A stretch of DNA of 64,000 nucleotides from Natrarchaeobaculum sulfurireducens (GTDB lineage: Archaea > Halobacteriota > Halobacteria > Halobacteriales > Natrialbaceae): assembly GCF_003430825.1 (NCBI RefSeq), contig NZ_CP024047.1, positions 1,736,001-1,800,000 on the forward strand. Reading direction: 5' to 3'. The position numbers and the translations under genes are program-made. The notes beneath the pieces were generated by a model, which was not told the DNA's origin, searched no databases, and saw only the letters and a program-made list of their open reading frames with translations. This document shows, piece after piece, positions 34,484-43,384 of this stretch. Every line of letters begins with the position of its first letter. The first letter of the stretch is position 1.

Positions 34484-35080
34484 ATGACCGTCGAAGACGT
34501 CACGGATCTGTACGAGGAGTTCGGCGACGAACGACTCCCGCCGGGACAGCGCGAGACCTCGGCGTTCCCGGTGCTCTCGAAAGGCGAAACGCCGCCGTTC
34601 GACCCTGATACGTGGGAGTTCACCGTCACCGGCGCCGTCGAAACCGAACTCTCGTTCACCTGGGACGAATTTTGCGACTTACCGAGTGTCACCCAACGTC
34701 AGGACTTTCACTGCGTAACCGGCTGGAGCAAGTTCGACTGTGAGTTCACCGGCGTTCCCTTGCTCGAGCTCGCCGACCGTGCCGGTGTCAGCGACGATGC
34801 CGTTCACATCATGTTCTCTGCGCTCGATGACTACACCACGGATCTCCCGCTCGAGGACTGCCTGCGCGAGGAGGTATTGTTCGCCTGGTCGTTCGACGGC
34901 GAGCCGCTGACTCCAGACCACGGCGGTCCGCTCCGCGTCGTCACGCCTCACCGATACGCGTACAAGGGGGCGAAGTGGGTCGACGGGATGGAGATTCTCA
35001 CCACCGCCGAACGCGGTTACTGGGAACGGCGTGGCTACTCCCAGACCGCGAACCCGTGGCGAGAGGAGCGATATAGTTAG
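34484..35080 (+). CDS. Molybdopterin-dependent oxidoreductase, sulfite-oxidase fold
   Basis: A 198-residue protein carrying only the Mo-pterin-binding domain of the sulfite oxidase/MsrP group. The Mo-ligating Cys is Cys77 in DFHCVTGWSKFDCEF; GVPLLELADRAGV, GGPLRVVTPHRYAYKGAKWVDGMEIL are usual pterin-pocket segments. It has no Tat signal, heme domain or dimerisation domain, so it acts in the cytoplasm with an unknown partner. The ATG at 34484 is taken as start, since the preceding frame is low-quality. It precedes menF, with a separate TATA-like site between. Confidence 0.82.
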   Translation: MTVEDVTDLYEEFGDERLPPGQRETSAFPVLSKGETPPFDPDTWEFTVTGAVETELSFTWDEFCDLPSVTQRQDFHCVTGWSKFDCEFTGVPLLELADRAGVSDDAVHIMFSALDDYTTDLPLEDCLREEVLFAWSFDGEPLTPDHGGPLRVVTPHRYAYKGAKWVDGMEILTTAERGYWERRGYSQTANPWREERYS

Positions 35081-35112
35081 GCTGAAGGCGGACCGGTCCT
35101 GACCTTTCGTCG

Positions 35113-36462
35113 ATGGAGCCGACGCCGGGTGAGAGTGGGCTGGCGGCAAACACTCCAGTGACCGCCGAGGAGTCGATCGAGCTGGTCAGTTACAGCCGCG
35201 CGCTCGAGGACGTATCCTTCGGCGCGATCGCCGACAGCGATGTAGCCCAGATCCAGTGGGCGACACCGGATGGACTCGAAACCGTCGGTCGAGGTGTCGC
35301 TGTCCGGTTGTCAGCAAGTGGCCCAGCCCGGTTCGACCGCATCCGTTCGCAAGCCGAGACAGTCCTCGGCGAGCTCGACCACAACGGTCCCGCGGTCGCC
35401 CGACCGCGGGCGTTCGGTGGCTTTGCATTTCACGACGAACGCGAGCCCGGGACGCCCTGGAACGGATTCGCCTCCGCCTCGTTCGTCGTTCCCCACGTGT
35501 TGCTCACCCGAAGTCCGGACGACGACGCCACCTGGCTGACCGTCGTCGGTGACGACACAGATGGCGTCCGCGACGCGCTCGAGGAGTGGTCCCAACGAGT
35601 CGACGACTATCCGACGATGCGAGCGAGCGGCCGGAGTCCAGGTGTCGACTCGACTCGACGGACGACCACGCCAGACAGGTGGGACGAGCAAGTCGATGGT
35701 GCCCTCGAGCGGATCGCCGACGGTAGCCTCACCAAGGTCGTCCTCGCACAGGCGTTGACTGTCGACCTCGAGGAACCGGTCGACGTTTCGGCGACGGTCG
35801 AACGACTCCGACGTCGCTATCCTAACTGTTATCGATTCCTGGTCAACGGCGGTGACGGTGCCACGTTCTTCGGCGCACCGCCGGAACGATTGGTCTCGAA
35901 ACGGAATACCCGCGTCGAAACCGAGGCGCTTGCGGGCTCGGTCCCGCGCGGCGAGACGCCCGAGGCAGACGACGAGTACGCCGATCAACTGTTAGCCGAC
36001 GAGAAGCTGCGTCACGAACACGAACTGGTCGTCGACGCGATCTGCACCCAGCTCGAGTCGTTCGTCTCCGATCTGTCGGTCGCCGATCGAACAATTCGAC
36101 GACTCGCGAACATCCAGCACCTCTTGACACCGATTTCAGCGACGCTCGAGACGGATCACCACGTCCTCGAGTTGGTCGAGACACTGCATCCGACGCCAGC
36201 CGTCGGGGGTGTTCCGCCGGAGGTCGCCTGGGAGACGATCCGCGAGACTGAGTCGTTCGATCGCGGTTGGTACGCCGGGCCAGTCGGCTGGTTCGACGCA
36301 GCGGGCGACGGTGAGTTTGCCGTTGGCCTCCGTTCGGGCGTCGCCAGCGACGAAACGGTCACGCTCTTCGCTGGCAGCGGTATCGTTGCCGACAGCGACC
36401 CCACGGCAGAATGGGAGGAAGTACAGCTAAAGTTTCGCCCGGTTCTCGACGAACTCCGATGA
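35113..36462 (+). CDS. menF: Isochorismate synthase MenF
   Basis: A 449-residue chorismate-utilising enzyme converting chorismate to isochorismate, the first step to menaquinone. The C-terminal catalytic region is clear: KVVLAQALTVDL (~215), FLVNGGDGATFFGAPPERLVS (~240), EALAGSVPRGETPEADD (~275-290), LLADEKLRHEHELVVDAI (~295-315) and the C-terminal HPTPAVGGVPPEVA (~358), which carries catalytic Glu/Gly context. The stop overlaps the menD start (ATGA), so menF-menD are coupled. ATATAGTTA, about 38 nt upstream, may be the promoter. Confidence 0.93.
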   Translation: MEPTPGESGLAANTPVTAEESIELVSYSRALEDVSFGAIADSDVAQIQWATPDGLETVGRGVAVRLSASGPARFDRIRSQAETVLGELDHNGPAVARPRAFGGFAFHDEREPGTPWNGFASASFVVPHVLLTRSPDDDATWLTVVGDDTDGVRDALEEWSQRVDDYPTMRASGRSPGVDSTRRTTTPDRWDEQVDGALERIADGSLTKVVLAQALTVDLEEPVDVSATVERLRRRYPNCYRFLVNGGDGATFFGAPPERLVSKRNTRVETEALAGSVPRGETPEADDEYADQLLADEKLRHEHELVVDAICTQLESFVSDLSVADRTIRRLANIQHLLTPISATLETDHHVLELVETLHPTPAVGGVPPEVAWETIRETESFDRGWYAGPVGWFDAAGDGEFAVGLRSGVASDETVTLFAGSGIVADSDPTAEWEEVQLKFRPVLDELR

Positions 36463-38267
36463 CTGCACCGAATCGCGCGACCCTGTGGGGTCGTACGCTC
36501 GTCGACGAACTCACAGCGGGTGGCCTCGAGGCCGTCTGTATTGCCCCGGGTAGTCGATCGACACCCCTGACGGTCGCGTTCGCCGAACATCCGGACGTCA
36601 CCGTCTTCTCACACCTCGACGAGCGCTCGGCCGGATTCTTCGCGCTCGGTCGCGCGCGTCGCACGGGAGAGGCGACAGCCCTGGTCTGTACGTCCGGAAC
36701 GGCGGCGGCGAACTTTCATCCGGCCGTGATGGAGGCCGATCAGGCGCGCGTTCCGCTGCTCGTGTTGACCGCCGACCGGCCACACGAACTTCGGGATAGC
36801 GGTGCAAACCAGACGGTCGACCAGGTCAAACTCTACGGCGATGCCGTCCGCTGGTATGCCGAACTTCCCGAACCAGAAGCCACCGAGCGGAAAGTCCGCA
36901 ACCTCCGGACGACTGCGGCGCGGGCGCTCGCCGAGACGGTCGGCGTCGAGCCCGGCCCCGTCCATCTCAACTGTCCGTTTCGAAAGCCACTCGAGCCGAC
37001 CTGTCGGCCGGGTGACGTTTCGGAGGCCTTCGGCGACACCCTGGCGGGACGCGGGCGTTCGGGTCCGTTCGTCGAGACGACTTCGGGGACGCGAACGCTC
37101 GAGAACGAACAGTACGATGCGCTCGTTGAGGCGCTCGAGCGTGCCGAACGCCCACTCATCGTCGCCGGCCCCGCAGATCCGGCCGACCTGACCACGCTCG
37201 ATCCGGACACCGTCGTTCGCGTCGCCGACCGACTCGACGCACCGGTGTTCGCAGACTCGCTTTCGGGTGTGCGATTCGGTGCCCACGTCGACGCAGGCGA
37301 TGGGGCCTCGAGTTCCGTCGTCGGTGGCTATGATTCCTACGTCGACGATCTTCCCGACCCCGACGTCGTCGTTCGGTTCGGCGCTTCGCCGACGTCGAAA
37401 CCGCTGCGCCACGCCCTGCGAGACGCCGATGCCCGACAGTTCCTGATCGATCCGGCCGGCACGTGGCGTGAGGCGACGTTCACCGCGACTGACTTGCTCG
37501 CGGCGTCACCTGGTCCCGTCTTTGAGGGACTTCTCGAGCGGCTCGACGCCGGAGCCGAGACGACCGCGAACGACGAGTGGCTCGCCAACGTTCAGGCTGC
37601 AGAACGTCGCCACTGGGCGATTCGGGACGACGCGCTGGCGGTCGACACACTCGAGGACGAGCCGTTCGAAGGGGCGATTCTGGCGTCGGTCTTCGAGTGT
37701 GTGCCCGAGACGGCGACCCTCTTCGTCTCTAACAGTATGCCGATCCGCGACGCCGACCGGTTCGCCCGGCCGCGCGCCGCCGATCTCACCGTGCTCGCCA
37801 ACCGCGGTGCGAGCGGGATCGACGGCATCGCGAGTACGGCCCTCGGCGCTGGCAGCGCACTCGACACTGACGAACCGCTTGTACTCGTCACCGGCGATCT
37901 CGCGTTCTATCACGACTCGAACGGCCTACTCGCGGTCGACCGCTGCGGAGTCGACGCGACGATCGTCGTCCTCGACAACGACGGTGGCGGTATCTTCCAC
38001 AAACTCCCGATCGAGGAGTTCGAGCCGCCGTTTACCGAGCAGTTCAAAACACCCCACGGCCTCGAATTCGAGGCCCTCGCGGAACTGCACGGCCTCGAGT
38101 TCGAGCGCGTCGACCCAACTGGATTCGAGGCTGCCTATCAGCGGTCGCTCGAGCAGGCGGGAACGCAGGTGCTCGCCGTCGAGTTCGACGCGGAAGCGAG
38201 CCACCGACGCCGTGAAGAACTCAGAGAGCAGGTTCGAGACGCGGTTCGGTCGACCCGCGACGCGTAG
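36459..38267 (+). CDS. menD: SEPHCHC synthase MenD
   Basis: A 602-residue thiamine-diphosphate enzyme that joins 2-oxoglutarate to isochorismate. The N-terminal Pyr domain starts ATLWGRTLVDELTAGGLEAVCIAPGSRSTPL; the PP domain has the ThDP/Mg motif ITVLANRGASGIDG...VTGDLAFYHDSNGLLA...VVLDNDGGGIFHKLP (GDx~25N, ~residues 478-512). Length agrees with the family (~560-610). The ATG sits on the menF stop. The gene ends 6 nt from the convergent J-domain gene. Confidence 0.94.
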   Translation: MTAPNRATLWGRTLVDELTAGGLEAVCIAPGSRSTPLTVAFAEHPDVTVFSHLDERSAGFFALGRARRTGEATALVCTSGTAAANFHPAVMEADQARVPLLVLTADRPHELRDSGANQTVDQVKLYGDAVRWYAELPEPEATERKVRNLRTTAARALAETVGVEPGPVHLNCPFRKPLEPTCRPGDVSEAFGDTLAGRGRSGPFVETTSGTRTLENEQYDALVEALERAERPLIVAGPADPADLTTLDPDTVVRVADRLDAPVFADSLSGVRFGAHVDAGDGASSSVVGGYDSYVDDLPDPDVVVRFGASPTSKPLRHALRDADARQFLIDPAGTWREATFTATDLLAASPGPVFEGLLERLDAGAETTANDEWLANVQAAERRHWAIRDDALAVDTLEDEPFEGAILASVFECVPETATLFVSNSMPIRDADRFARPRAADLTVLANRGASGIDGIASTALGAGSALDTDEPLVLVTGDLAFYHDSNGLLAVDRCGVDATIVVLDNDGGGIFHKLPIEEFEPPFTEQFKTPHGLEFEALAELHGLEFERVDPTGFEAAYQRSLEQAGTQVLAVEFDAEASHRRREELREQVRDAVRSTRDA

Positions 38268-38273
38268 CTGAAT

Positions 38274-39170
38274 TTAGGGCCGAAGGGCCCACCAGAGGCC
38301 GATCGCGTAGCCGAAAGGGATCCAGGTAAACCCCAGTGCGACCAGCCCGACGACCGAGAGTGGGGAACTCACGTCGAACGCGACCAGTCCGACGGGAATC
38401 AACAGACTCCAGGAGCCGAACGTCACGGCGGCGATGCGGGGCCACGTAAGCAGGTATGCGACGATACCGAGCGTACACGCCGCGACGACGGCGTTCACGG
38501 CGAGTGGGAACGCAGCTGTCAGGCTCGAGGCGACGAACGCCGGGTAGAGCAGCCAGAGACAGCCGAGAGTGACCGCCGTCGTCTGAGTCAGTGGTCGCCT
38601 GTCTCGTTCGAGGCTGACCTCGCCGTCCCAGTTGTGGACGGCGTACTGGAACGTCGAACCGCCATCGTCCGCCATACCATCTGAACTGGTGGTCGTGTCC
38701 TCGCCGCTGTGGGTGGTTTTGCTGTCGTCACTTCGGGTGGACGCGTCGGTCGTCCCGGACGGCCAGTTGCCCGACGCACGACGCCGGGCGGTTCGCCGTC
38801 GGCGCTCGCGTCGGTGTCGCGCGTGGTGGCTTTCACCCCGGCCTCGAGAGCCGTGTCCACCGCCGGAAGCGCTGTCCGTCGACCGTACTCGCTCGGCAGC
38901 GGCCTGCGGGTCGTCGCTTGGACTACGTTCCTCGCTGCCGTCGATGAACCGGACGTACGCGTCGTGTCCGAGCCTGTCGTATCGTGCCCGTTCGGTCTCA
39001 TCGGTGAGGACCGCGTTCGCCTGCGAGACGCGTTTGAACGCGTCCGCCGCATCTGGGGCGTCGTTGTGGTCCGGGTGCGTCTCGAGGACGCGCTCGCGGT
39101 AGGCCGACCGGATCTCCTCGCGACTCGCGTCGGGGGCGACCTCGAGTATCTCGTAGTACGTCTCGCCCAT
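38274..39170 (-). CDS. J-domain membrane protein
   Basis: A 298-residue protein. The N-terminal 70 residues are a J domain with the HPD tripeptide at 32-34 (YYEILEVAPDASREEIRSAYRERVLETHPD), able to stimulate Hsp70. Next comes a charged, Ser/Arg-rich linker (~75-185), then four predicted membrane helices (~205-298: LTQTTAVTLGCLWLLYPAFVAS; FPLAVNAVVAACTLGIVAYLL; IAAVTFGSWSLLIPVGLVAF; VVGLVALGFTWIPFGYAIGLW). It lacks the Gly/Phe and zinc regions of DnaJ. Sitting in the men locus, convergent with menD, it could help assemble membrane proteins; that is inference. Confidence 0.83.
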   Translation of the reverse strand: MGETYYEILEVAPDASREEIRSAYRERVLETHPDHNDAPDAADAFKRVSQANAVLTDETERARYDRLGHDAYVRFIDGSEERSPSDDPQAAAERVRSTDSASGGGHGSRGRGESHHARHRRERRRRTARRRASGNWPSGTTDASTRSDDSKTTHSGEDTTTSSDGMADDGGSTFQYAVHNWDGEVSLERDRRPLTQTTAVTLGCLWLLYPAFVASSLTAAFPLAVNAVVAACTLGIVAYLLTWPRIAAVTFGSWSLLIPVGLVAFDVSSPLSVVGLVALGFTWIPFGYAIGLWWALRP

Positions 39171-39346
39171 CGCGCTGGTGTCGATACATCTTCTTCGGTG
39201 AAAATCTCTCGCACTGATCAGTTGTGGCTGTGATCTGGATCGAATCCTGAACGGGCGAACTCGCCCACATAAACTCCATGGTGCTGTATCAAATCGGGTT
39301 CAGCATGGTCCCGTTCGCTCTGGCACTCAAACCTGACTATCAGGTC

Positions 39347-40111
39347 CTATGGCGACCAACGCGCCCGAATCAGCGCTTTTCGATTCGAAAAAGAGACGAC
39401 GGTTTCGTCCTCGACGACGATCTCGAGGATCGATTTCACCTCTTCGGGAGCCTCGAGCAGAAGCGACTCGACGCGGTCGCGACGCGCGGTTGATGGTGAA
39501 AGCCGGTCGACCCACGGCTCGAACTCGAGGGTTGTCCGTACCTGATGGACTGCCTCGAGTTCGAATCCGCGCTCGGTGAGCCAGTCGTCCCACCGTTCGG
39601 TTGGGTGCGATCGCACGTGCGACGGATCGCGAAGGCGCTCGACACGGTCGAGAAGGGCGTCGACTGCAGGGTCTTCGGGCGCGACGGTGTCCTCGAAGGC
39701 GAACGTCCCACCCGGTCGGAGAACGCGAGCCACTTCGTCGACGAACGCGTCGGGGGCTGGGAAGTGATGGGCGGCGATCCGGCAGGCGACGGCGTCGAAG
39801 GCGTTCTCGTCGAACGGTATCCTGGCAGCGTCGGCGACGACCCCCTCGAGGCCCGCGAACGCCTCGAGCGCGGTCGCGATCATCCGAGAGGAGGCGTCTG
39901 CGGCGACCACTCGCGAAACGCCTCGCTCGGCGATCGCGCCAGCCGTGTGGCCCGCGCCGGTGGCGACGTCCAGGGCGACGCTGGCATCGCCACACCACGT
40001 CGCGAGTTGCTCGAGATCGTCGCCCTCGCGGTGGGTGTCACTCTCGAGGTAGGCGTCGGCAGCGTCGTCGAACGACGCGACGTCGTCGGGTGGTTCGTCG
40101 TCACGTGGCAT
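39347..40111 (-). CDS. UbiE-like SAM methyltransferase
   Basis: A 254-residue class I methyltransferase: motif I VALDVATGAGHTAGAIAERG (~46-65), an AADAS acidic strand end, and ADAARIPFDENAFDAVACRIAAHHFPAPDAFVDEVARVLRPGGTFAFED, the standard 'PF...FD.v.c...hHf' run of the UbiE/Methyltransf_11 group. Substrate is not determined by sequence. It lies inside the men gene cluster, divergent from menB, which makes demethylmenaquinone a candidate substrate (the MenG step); a dedicated menG may equally be elsewhere in the genome. Confidence 0.75.
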   Translation of the reverse strand: MPRDDEPPDDVASFDDAADAYLESDTHREGDDLEQLATWCGDASVALDVATGAGHTAGAIAERGVSRVVAADASSRMIATALEAFAGLEGVVADAARIPFDENAFDAVACRIAAHHFPAPDAFVDEVARVLRPGGTFAFEDTVAPEDPAVDALLDRVERLRDPSHVRSHPTERWDDWLTERGFELEAVHQVRTTLEFEPWVDRLSPSTARRDRVESLLLEAPEEVKSILEIVVEDETVVSFSNRKALIRARWSP

Positions 40112-40207
40112 TCGTTTTCGTTCGAGACGGTCGCCATCGGCTTGATCGTACCGACGGTCGCTGTCCGACGAGAATCTATTTCACGTCACGCACGTCACAC
40201 TCGAGCA

Positions 40208-41101
40208 ATGGTTTCGGAACTCTTCGACGCCGAGCAGTGGGAACCGGTCGACGATCTGAACGACGACTTTCGGGATATCACGTACCACCGTGCGGTCGAT
40301 TCGGGGACGGTACGGATCGCCTTCGACCGCCCCGAGGTTCGCAACGCGTTCCGACCGGGGACCGTCGACGAACTGTACGACGCGCTCGAGCACGCCAAAA
40401 GACAGACCGACGTGGGCTGTGTGCTTCTGACCGGGAACGGTCCGTCGCCGAAAGACGGTGGCTGGGCGTTCTGTTCGGGGGGCGACCAGACAATCCGTGG
40501 CGACGACGGCTACCAGTACGAAGGAGACGAAGCGCGGGCATCGGAACAGGGTCGATTGCACATCCTCGAGGTCCAACGCCTGATTCGGCACATTCCGAAA
40601 GTCGTCGTCTGCGTCGTCCCCGGCTGGGCCGTCGGCGGCGGCCACTCGTTGCACGTCGTCTGTGACATGACCCTCGCGAGTGCGGAACACGCCAAATTCC
40701 TCCAGACCGACCCCGACGTGGCCAGTTACGACGCCGGTTTCGGTTCGGCGTATCTCGCCAAACAGATCGGCCAGAAGAAAGCGCGCGAGGTGTTCTTCCT
40801 CGGGAAGACCTACAGCGCCGACGAGGCCGCCGAGATGGGGATGGTCAACGACGTCGTACCCCACGACGAACTCGAGGAAACTGCCCTCGAGTGGGGCGAA
40901 CGGATCAACGAAAAGAGCCCGACGGCAATGCGGATGCTCAAGTACGCGTTCAACATGACCGATGACGGCATGATCGGCCAGCAGGTGTTCGCCGGCGAGG
41001 CGACCCGACTCGGATACATGACCGACGAAGCCAAAGAGGGTCGGGACGCGTTCGTCGAAAGCCGTGATCCGGAGTTCGACGACTACCCCTGGCACTACTG
41101 A
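40208..41101 (+). CDS. menB: 1,4-dihydroxy-2-naphthoyl-CoA synthase MenB
   Basis: A 297-residue crotonase-fold enzyme that cyclises succinylbenzoyl-CoA. The N-terminus (FRDITYHRAVDSGTVRIAFDRPEVRNAFRPGTVDEL) and WAFCSGGDQTIRGDDGY, VPGWAVGGGHSLHVVCDMTLAS and QTDPDVASYDAGFGSAYLA are diagnostic of MenB rather than of other enoyl-CoA hydratases. The C-terminal PEFDDYPWHY is also typical. The start at 40208 opens the domain; longer frames upstream overlap the divergent methyltransferase. It is separated by 247 nt from menA. Confidence 0.95.
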   Translation: MVSELFDAEQWEPVDDLNDDFRDITYHRAVDSGTVRIAFDRPEVRNAFRPGTVDELYDALEHAKRQTDVGCVLLTGNGPSPKDGGWAFCSGGDQTIRGDDGYQYEGDEARASEQGRLHILEVQRLIRHIPKVVVCVVPGWAVGGGHSLHVVCDMTLASAEHAKFLQTDPDVASYDAGFGSAYLAKQIGQKKAREVFFLGKTYSADEAAEMGMVNDVVPHDELEETALEWGERINEKSPTAMRMLKYAFNMTDDGMIGQQVFAGEATRLGYMTDEAKEGRDAFVESRDPEFDDYPWHY

Positions 41102-41348
41102 CGAGCGGTCGTCCCGGTCTCTCGAGCAAAGCCGGTATCGATTGGTGCGGCCTGTGACCTGATCGTGTCGGCCGACCGAACGCAACTGTCAGGTCCGCCC
41201 ATCCGCGCTCACTGCACACGACTACAGCTCGAGCGAAGCTGAACGACCGAAGCCAGTCACGGCCAGTCGACACAATCGGGACGACGAACCGGTATTCCTC
41301 GCGGCCAATGCCAACGTTGACACTCCCTCGAGTCGGACACTCGAGCAA

Positions 41349-42296
41349 ATGAGCACCGTCGAGGCAGACGTATCGCGGACGAAAGCGTGGGTGATGGCTG
41401 CCCGTCCGCAGACGCTCCCTGCGGCCGCTGCGCCGGTGATCGTCGGCACGGCGCTTGCCGTTCACGAGGGCGTCTTCGCGCCGTTACCGGCGTTATTCGC
41501 GTTCGTCGGCGCCGCGTTGATCCAGGTTGGAACGAACTTTGCGAACGATTACTACGACGCGATCAAGGGGGCCGACACCGACGACCGGGAGGGGTTCACG
41601 CGCGTCACACAGTCAGGACTTATCGCGCCATCGCAGGTGAAGCGGGCGACGATCGTGACGTTCGCGCTGGCGATCCTCTCGGGAACGTATCTCGTCTCCG
41701 TCGGCGGGTTACCGATCCTCGTTATCGGACTCGTGAGCGTGCTCTGCGGCTGGGCCTACACGGGCGGGCCGTATCCCCTCGGCTATCACGGTCTCGGTGA
41801 TCTGTTCGTCTTCGTCTTCTTCGGGATCATCGCCGTGATGGGGACGTTCTACGTACAGGCTGTGGCTGTCGCACCCGTCGGGGCGTTTCCGACGACGATC
41901 CCGCCGGGAACCGTTACACTGGAGGCGTTCATCGCGAGCCTGCCCATCGCAGCCATTTCCACGGCCATCATCGTCGTGAACAACGTCCGGGACAAAGAGA
42001 CCGACGAGGTGGCCGGCAAGCGGACGCTCGCGGTTCGGCTGGGCTATCGCTGGAGCCGCGTCGAGTACGTTGCGCTGTTTGCACTCGCGTATCTCGTTCC
42101 CGTCTGGCTCTGGCTCGACGGCGGCTTCGGACTCGGCGTGCTGGCACCGCTAGTTACCGTTCCGTACGCCGCTGTCCTCGCTCGAACGCTCTGTACGCGA
42201 ACGGATGGAGAGGCGCTCAACCCGGCGCTCGAGGGCACCGGCAAACTCCTTGCCATGTACGCGGTCCTCTTCGCCGCTGGAGTCGTGATCGTATGA
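41349..42296 (+). CDS. menA: 1,4-dihydroxy-2-naphthoate polyprenyltransferase MenA
   Basis: A 315-residue UbiA-superfamily membrane enzyme with about nine helices. The first Asp-rich motif reads NFANDYYDAIKGADTDDR (~residues 60-77); the second is VVNNVRDKETDEVAGKRTLAVRLG (~203-225). It attaches the polyprenyl chain and decarboxylates to give demethylmenaquinone. AWVMAARPQTLPAAAAPVIVGTALA at the N-terminus is typical of MenA. Its stop overlaps the menC start by 4 nt, so menA-menC-menE form one operon. Confidence 0.93.
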   Translation: MSTVEADVSRTKAWVMAARPQTLPAAAAPVIVGTALAVHEGVFAPLPALFAFVGAALIQVGTNFANDYYDAIKGADTDDREGFTRVTQSGLIAPSQVKRATIVTFALAILSGTYLVSVGGLPILVIGLVSVLCGWAYTGGPYPLGYHGLGDLFVFVFFGIIAVMGTFYVQAVAVAPVGAFPTTIPPGTVTLEAFIASLPIAAISTAIIVVNNVRDKETDEVAGKRTLAVRLGYRWSRVEYVALFALAYLVPVWLWLDGGFGLGVLAPLVTVPYAAVLARTLCTRTDGEALNPALEGTGKLLAMYAVLFAAGVVIV

Positions 42297-43384
42297 CGAC
42301 GTCGTCGACCGACGAGCTACAACTCGAGTATCGTCCGTTCTCCGTCAGACTCGAACGCCCGCTCCGAACGGGCCACGGCTCGATCGAGAGCCGCGACGGA
42401 TTCCTTGTGCGCGTGACAGAGGCGGACGACGGTGGAATCGACTCCCCCACCGGCCGACCGGTTGGTTTCGGTGAGGCGACGCCGCTTTCAGGCTGGACCG
42501 AATCGTACGCCGACTGCAAAGGGGCACTCGAGCAGGCCCAGGCCGCGTTTCAGGCTGGTGGACCGGAGGCCGCACTCGAGGCCGTCGACGAACGGAGTGC
42601 CGCCAGACACGGAGTGACCCTCGCACTCGCGGACTTCCAGGCGAGGCGGACTGCAACCCCGCTGTACCGGTATCTCGGACAGGGACCGATGGTCGCTCGC
42701 ATCCCGGTGAACGCGACGATCGGCGACGGCACTCCCGCCGACACTGCGGCCGACGCCGCCCGAGCCGTGGCGGACGGCTTTCGGTGTTGTAAACTCAAAG
42801 TCGGGGCACGGTCCGTCTCCGAGGACGTCGAGCGCGTCCGGCAGGTTCGCGATGCAGTCGGCCCCGAGGTCGAACTCCGCGTCGACGCGAACGAGTCCTG
42901 GACCTACGACGAGGCCGGCACTGCCATCGAGCACTTCGCCGATTTCGAGGTCTCGCTGCTCGAGCAACCGCTCCCTGCGGGGGCACTCGAGGGCCACGCC
43001 ACGCTCCGGGGCAACGGTGTCCCCATCGCACTCGACGAGGGGGTGCTCGAACACGGCGTGGACGCGATCTGTCGCGCCGGCGCGGCGGACGCCGTCGTCC
43101 TGAAGCCGATGGCGCTCGGGGGTGTCGACGTCGCCCGGCGAGTCGCCGCCTGGGTGACCGAACTCGGGGTGGTACCGATCGTGACGACGACGATCGACGC
43201 CGTCGTCGCTCGGACCGGAGCCGTCCACCTCGCGGCGGCGATCCCCGACGTCCCCGCCTGTGGGGTCGCGACCGGCGACTTGCTCGCCGAGGATCTCGCC
43301 AGGGATCCCGTTCTCCTCGAGAACGGCTCGGCCGTCGTCCCGCAGACGAAAGGCCTCGGCGTCGAGGGGGTGTGGACGGAGTGA
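42293..43384 (+). CDS. menC: o-Succinylbenzoate synthase MenC
   Basis: A 363-residue enolase-superfamily enzyme. Catalytic elements in order: CCKLKVG (Lys, K-x-K type, ~163-169), ELRVDANESW (metal Asp, ~190), LLEQPLPAG (metal Glu, ~220), IALDEG (metal Asp, ~245) and AVVLKPMALGG (catalytic Lys, ~270). It dehydrates SHCHC to succinylbenzoate. It overlaps menA upstream by 4 nt and menE downstream by 4 nt. MenH, which makes SHCHC, is not seen in the window. Confidence 0.92.
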   Translation: MTTSSTDELQLEYRPFSVRLERPLRTGHGSIESRDGFLVRVTEADDGGIDSPTGRPVGFGEATPLSGWTESYADCKGALEQAQAAFQAGGPEAALEAVDERSAARHGVTLALADFQARRTATPLYRYLGQGPMVARIPVNATIGDGTPADTAADAARAVADGFRCCKLKVGARSVSEDVERVRQVRDAVGPEVELRVDANESWTYDEAGTAIEHFADFEVSLLEQPLPAGALEGHATLRGNGVPIALDEGVLEHGVDAICRAGAADAVVLKPMALGGVDVARRVAAWVTELGVVPIVTTTIDAVVARTGAVHLAAAIPDVPACGVATGDLLAEDLARDPVLLENGSAVVPQTKGLGVEGVWTE

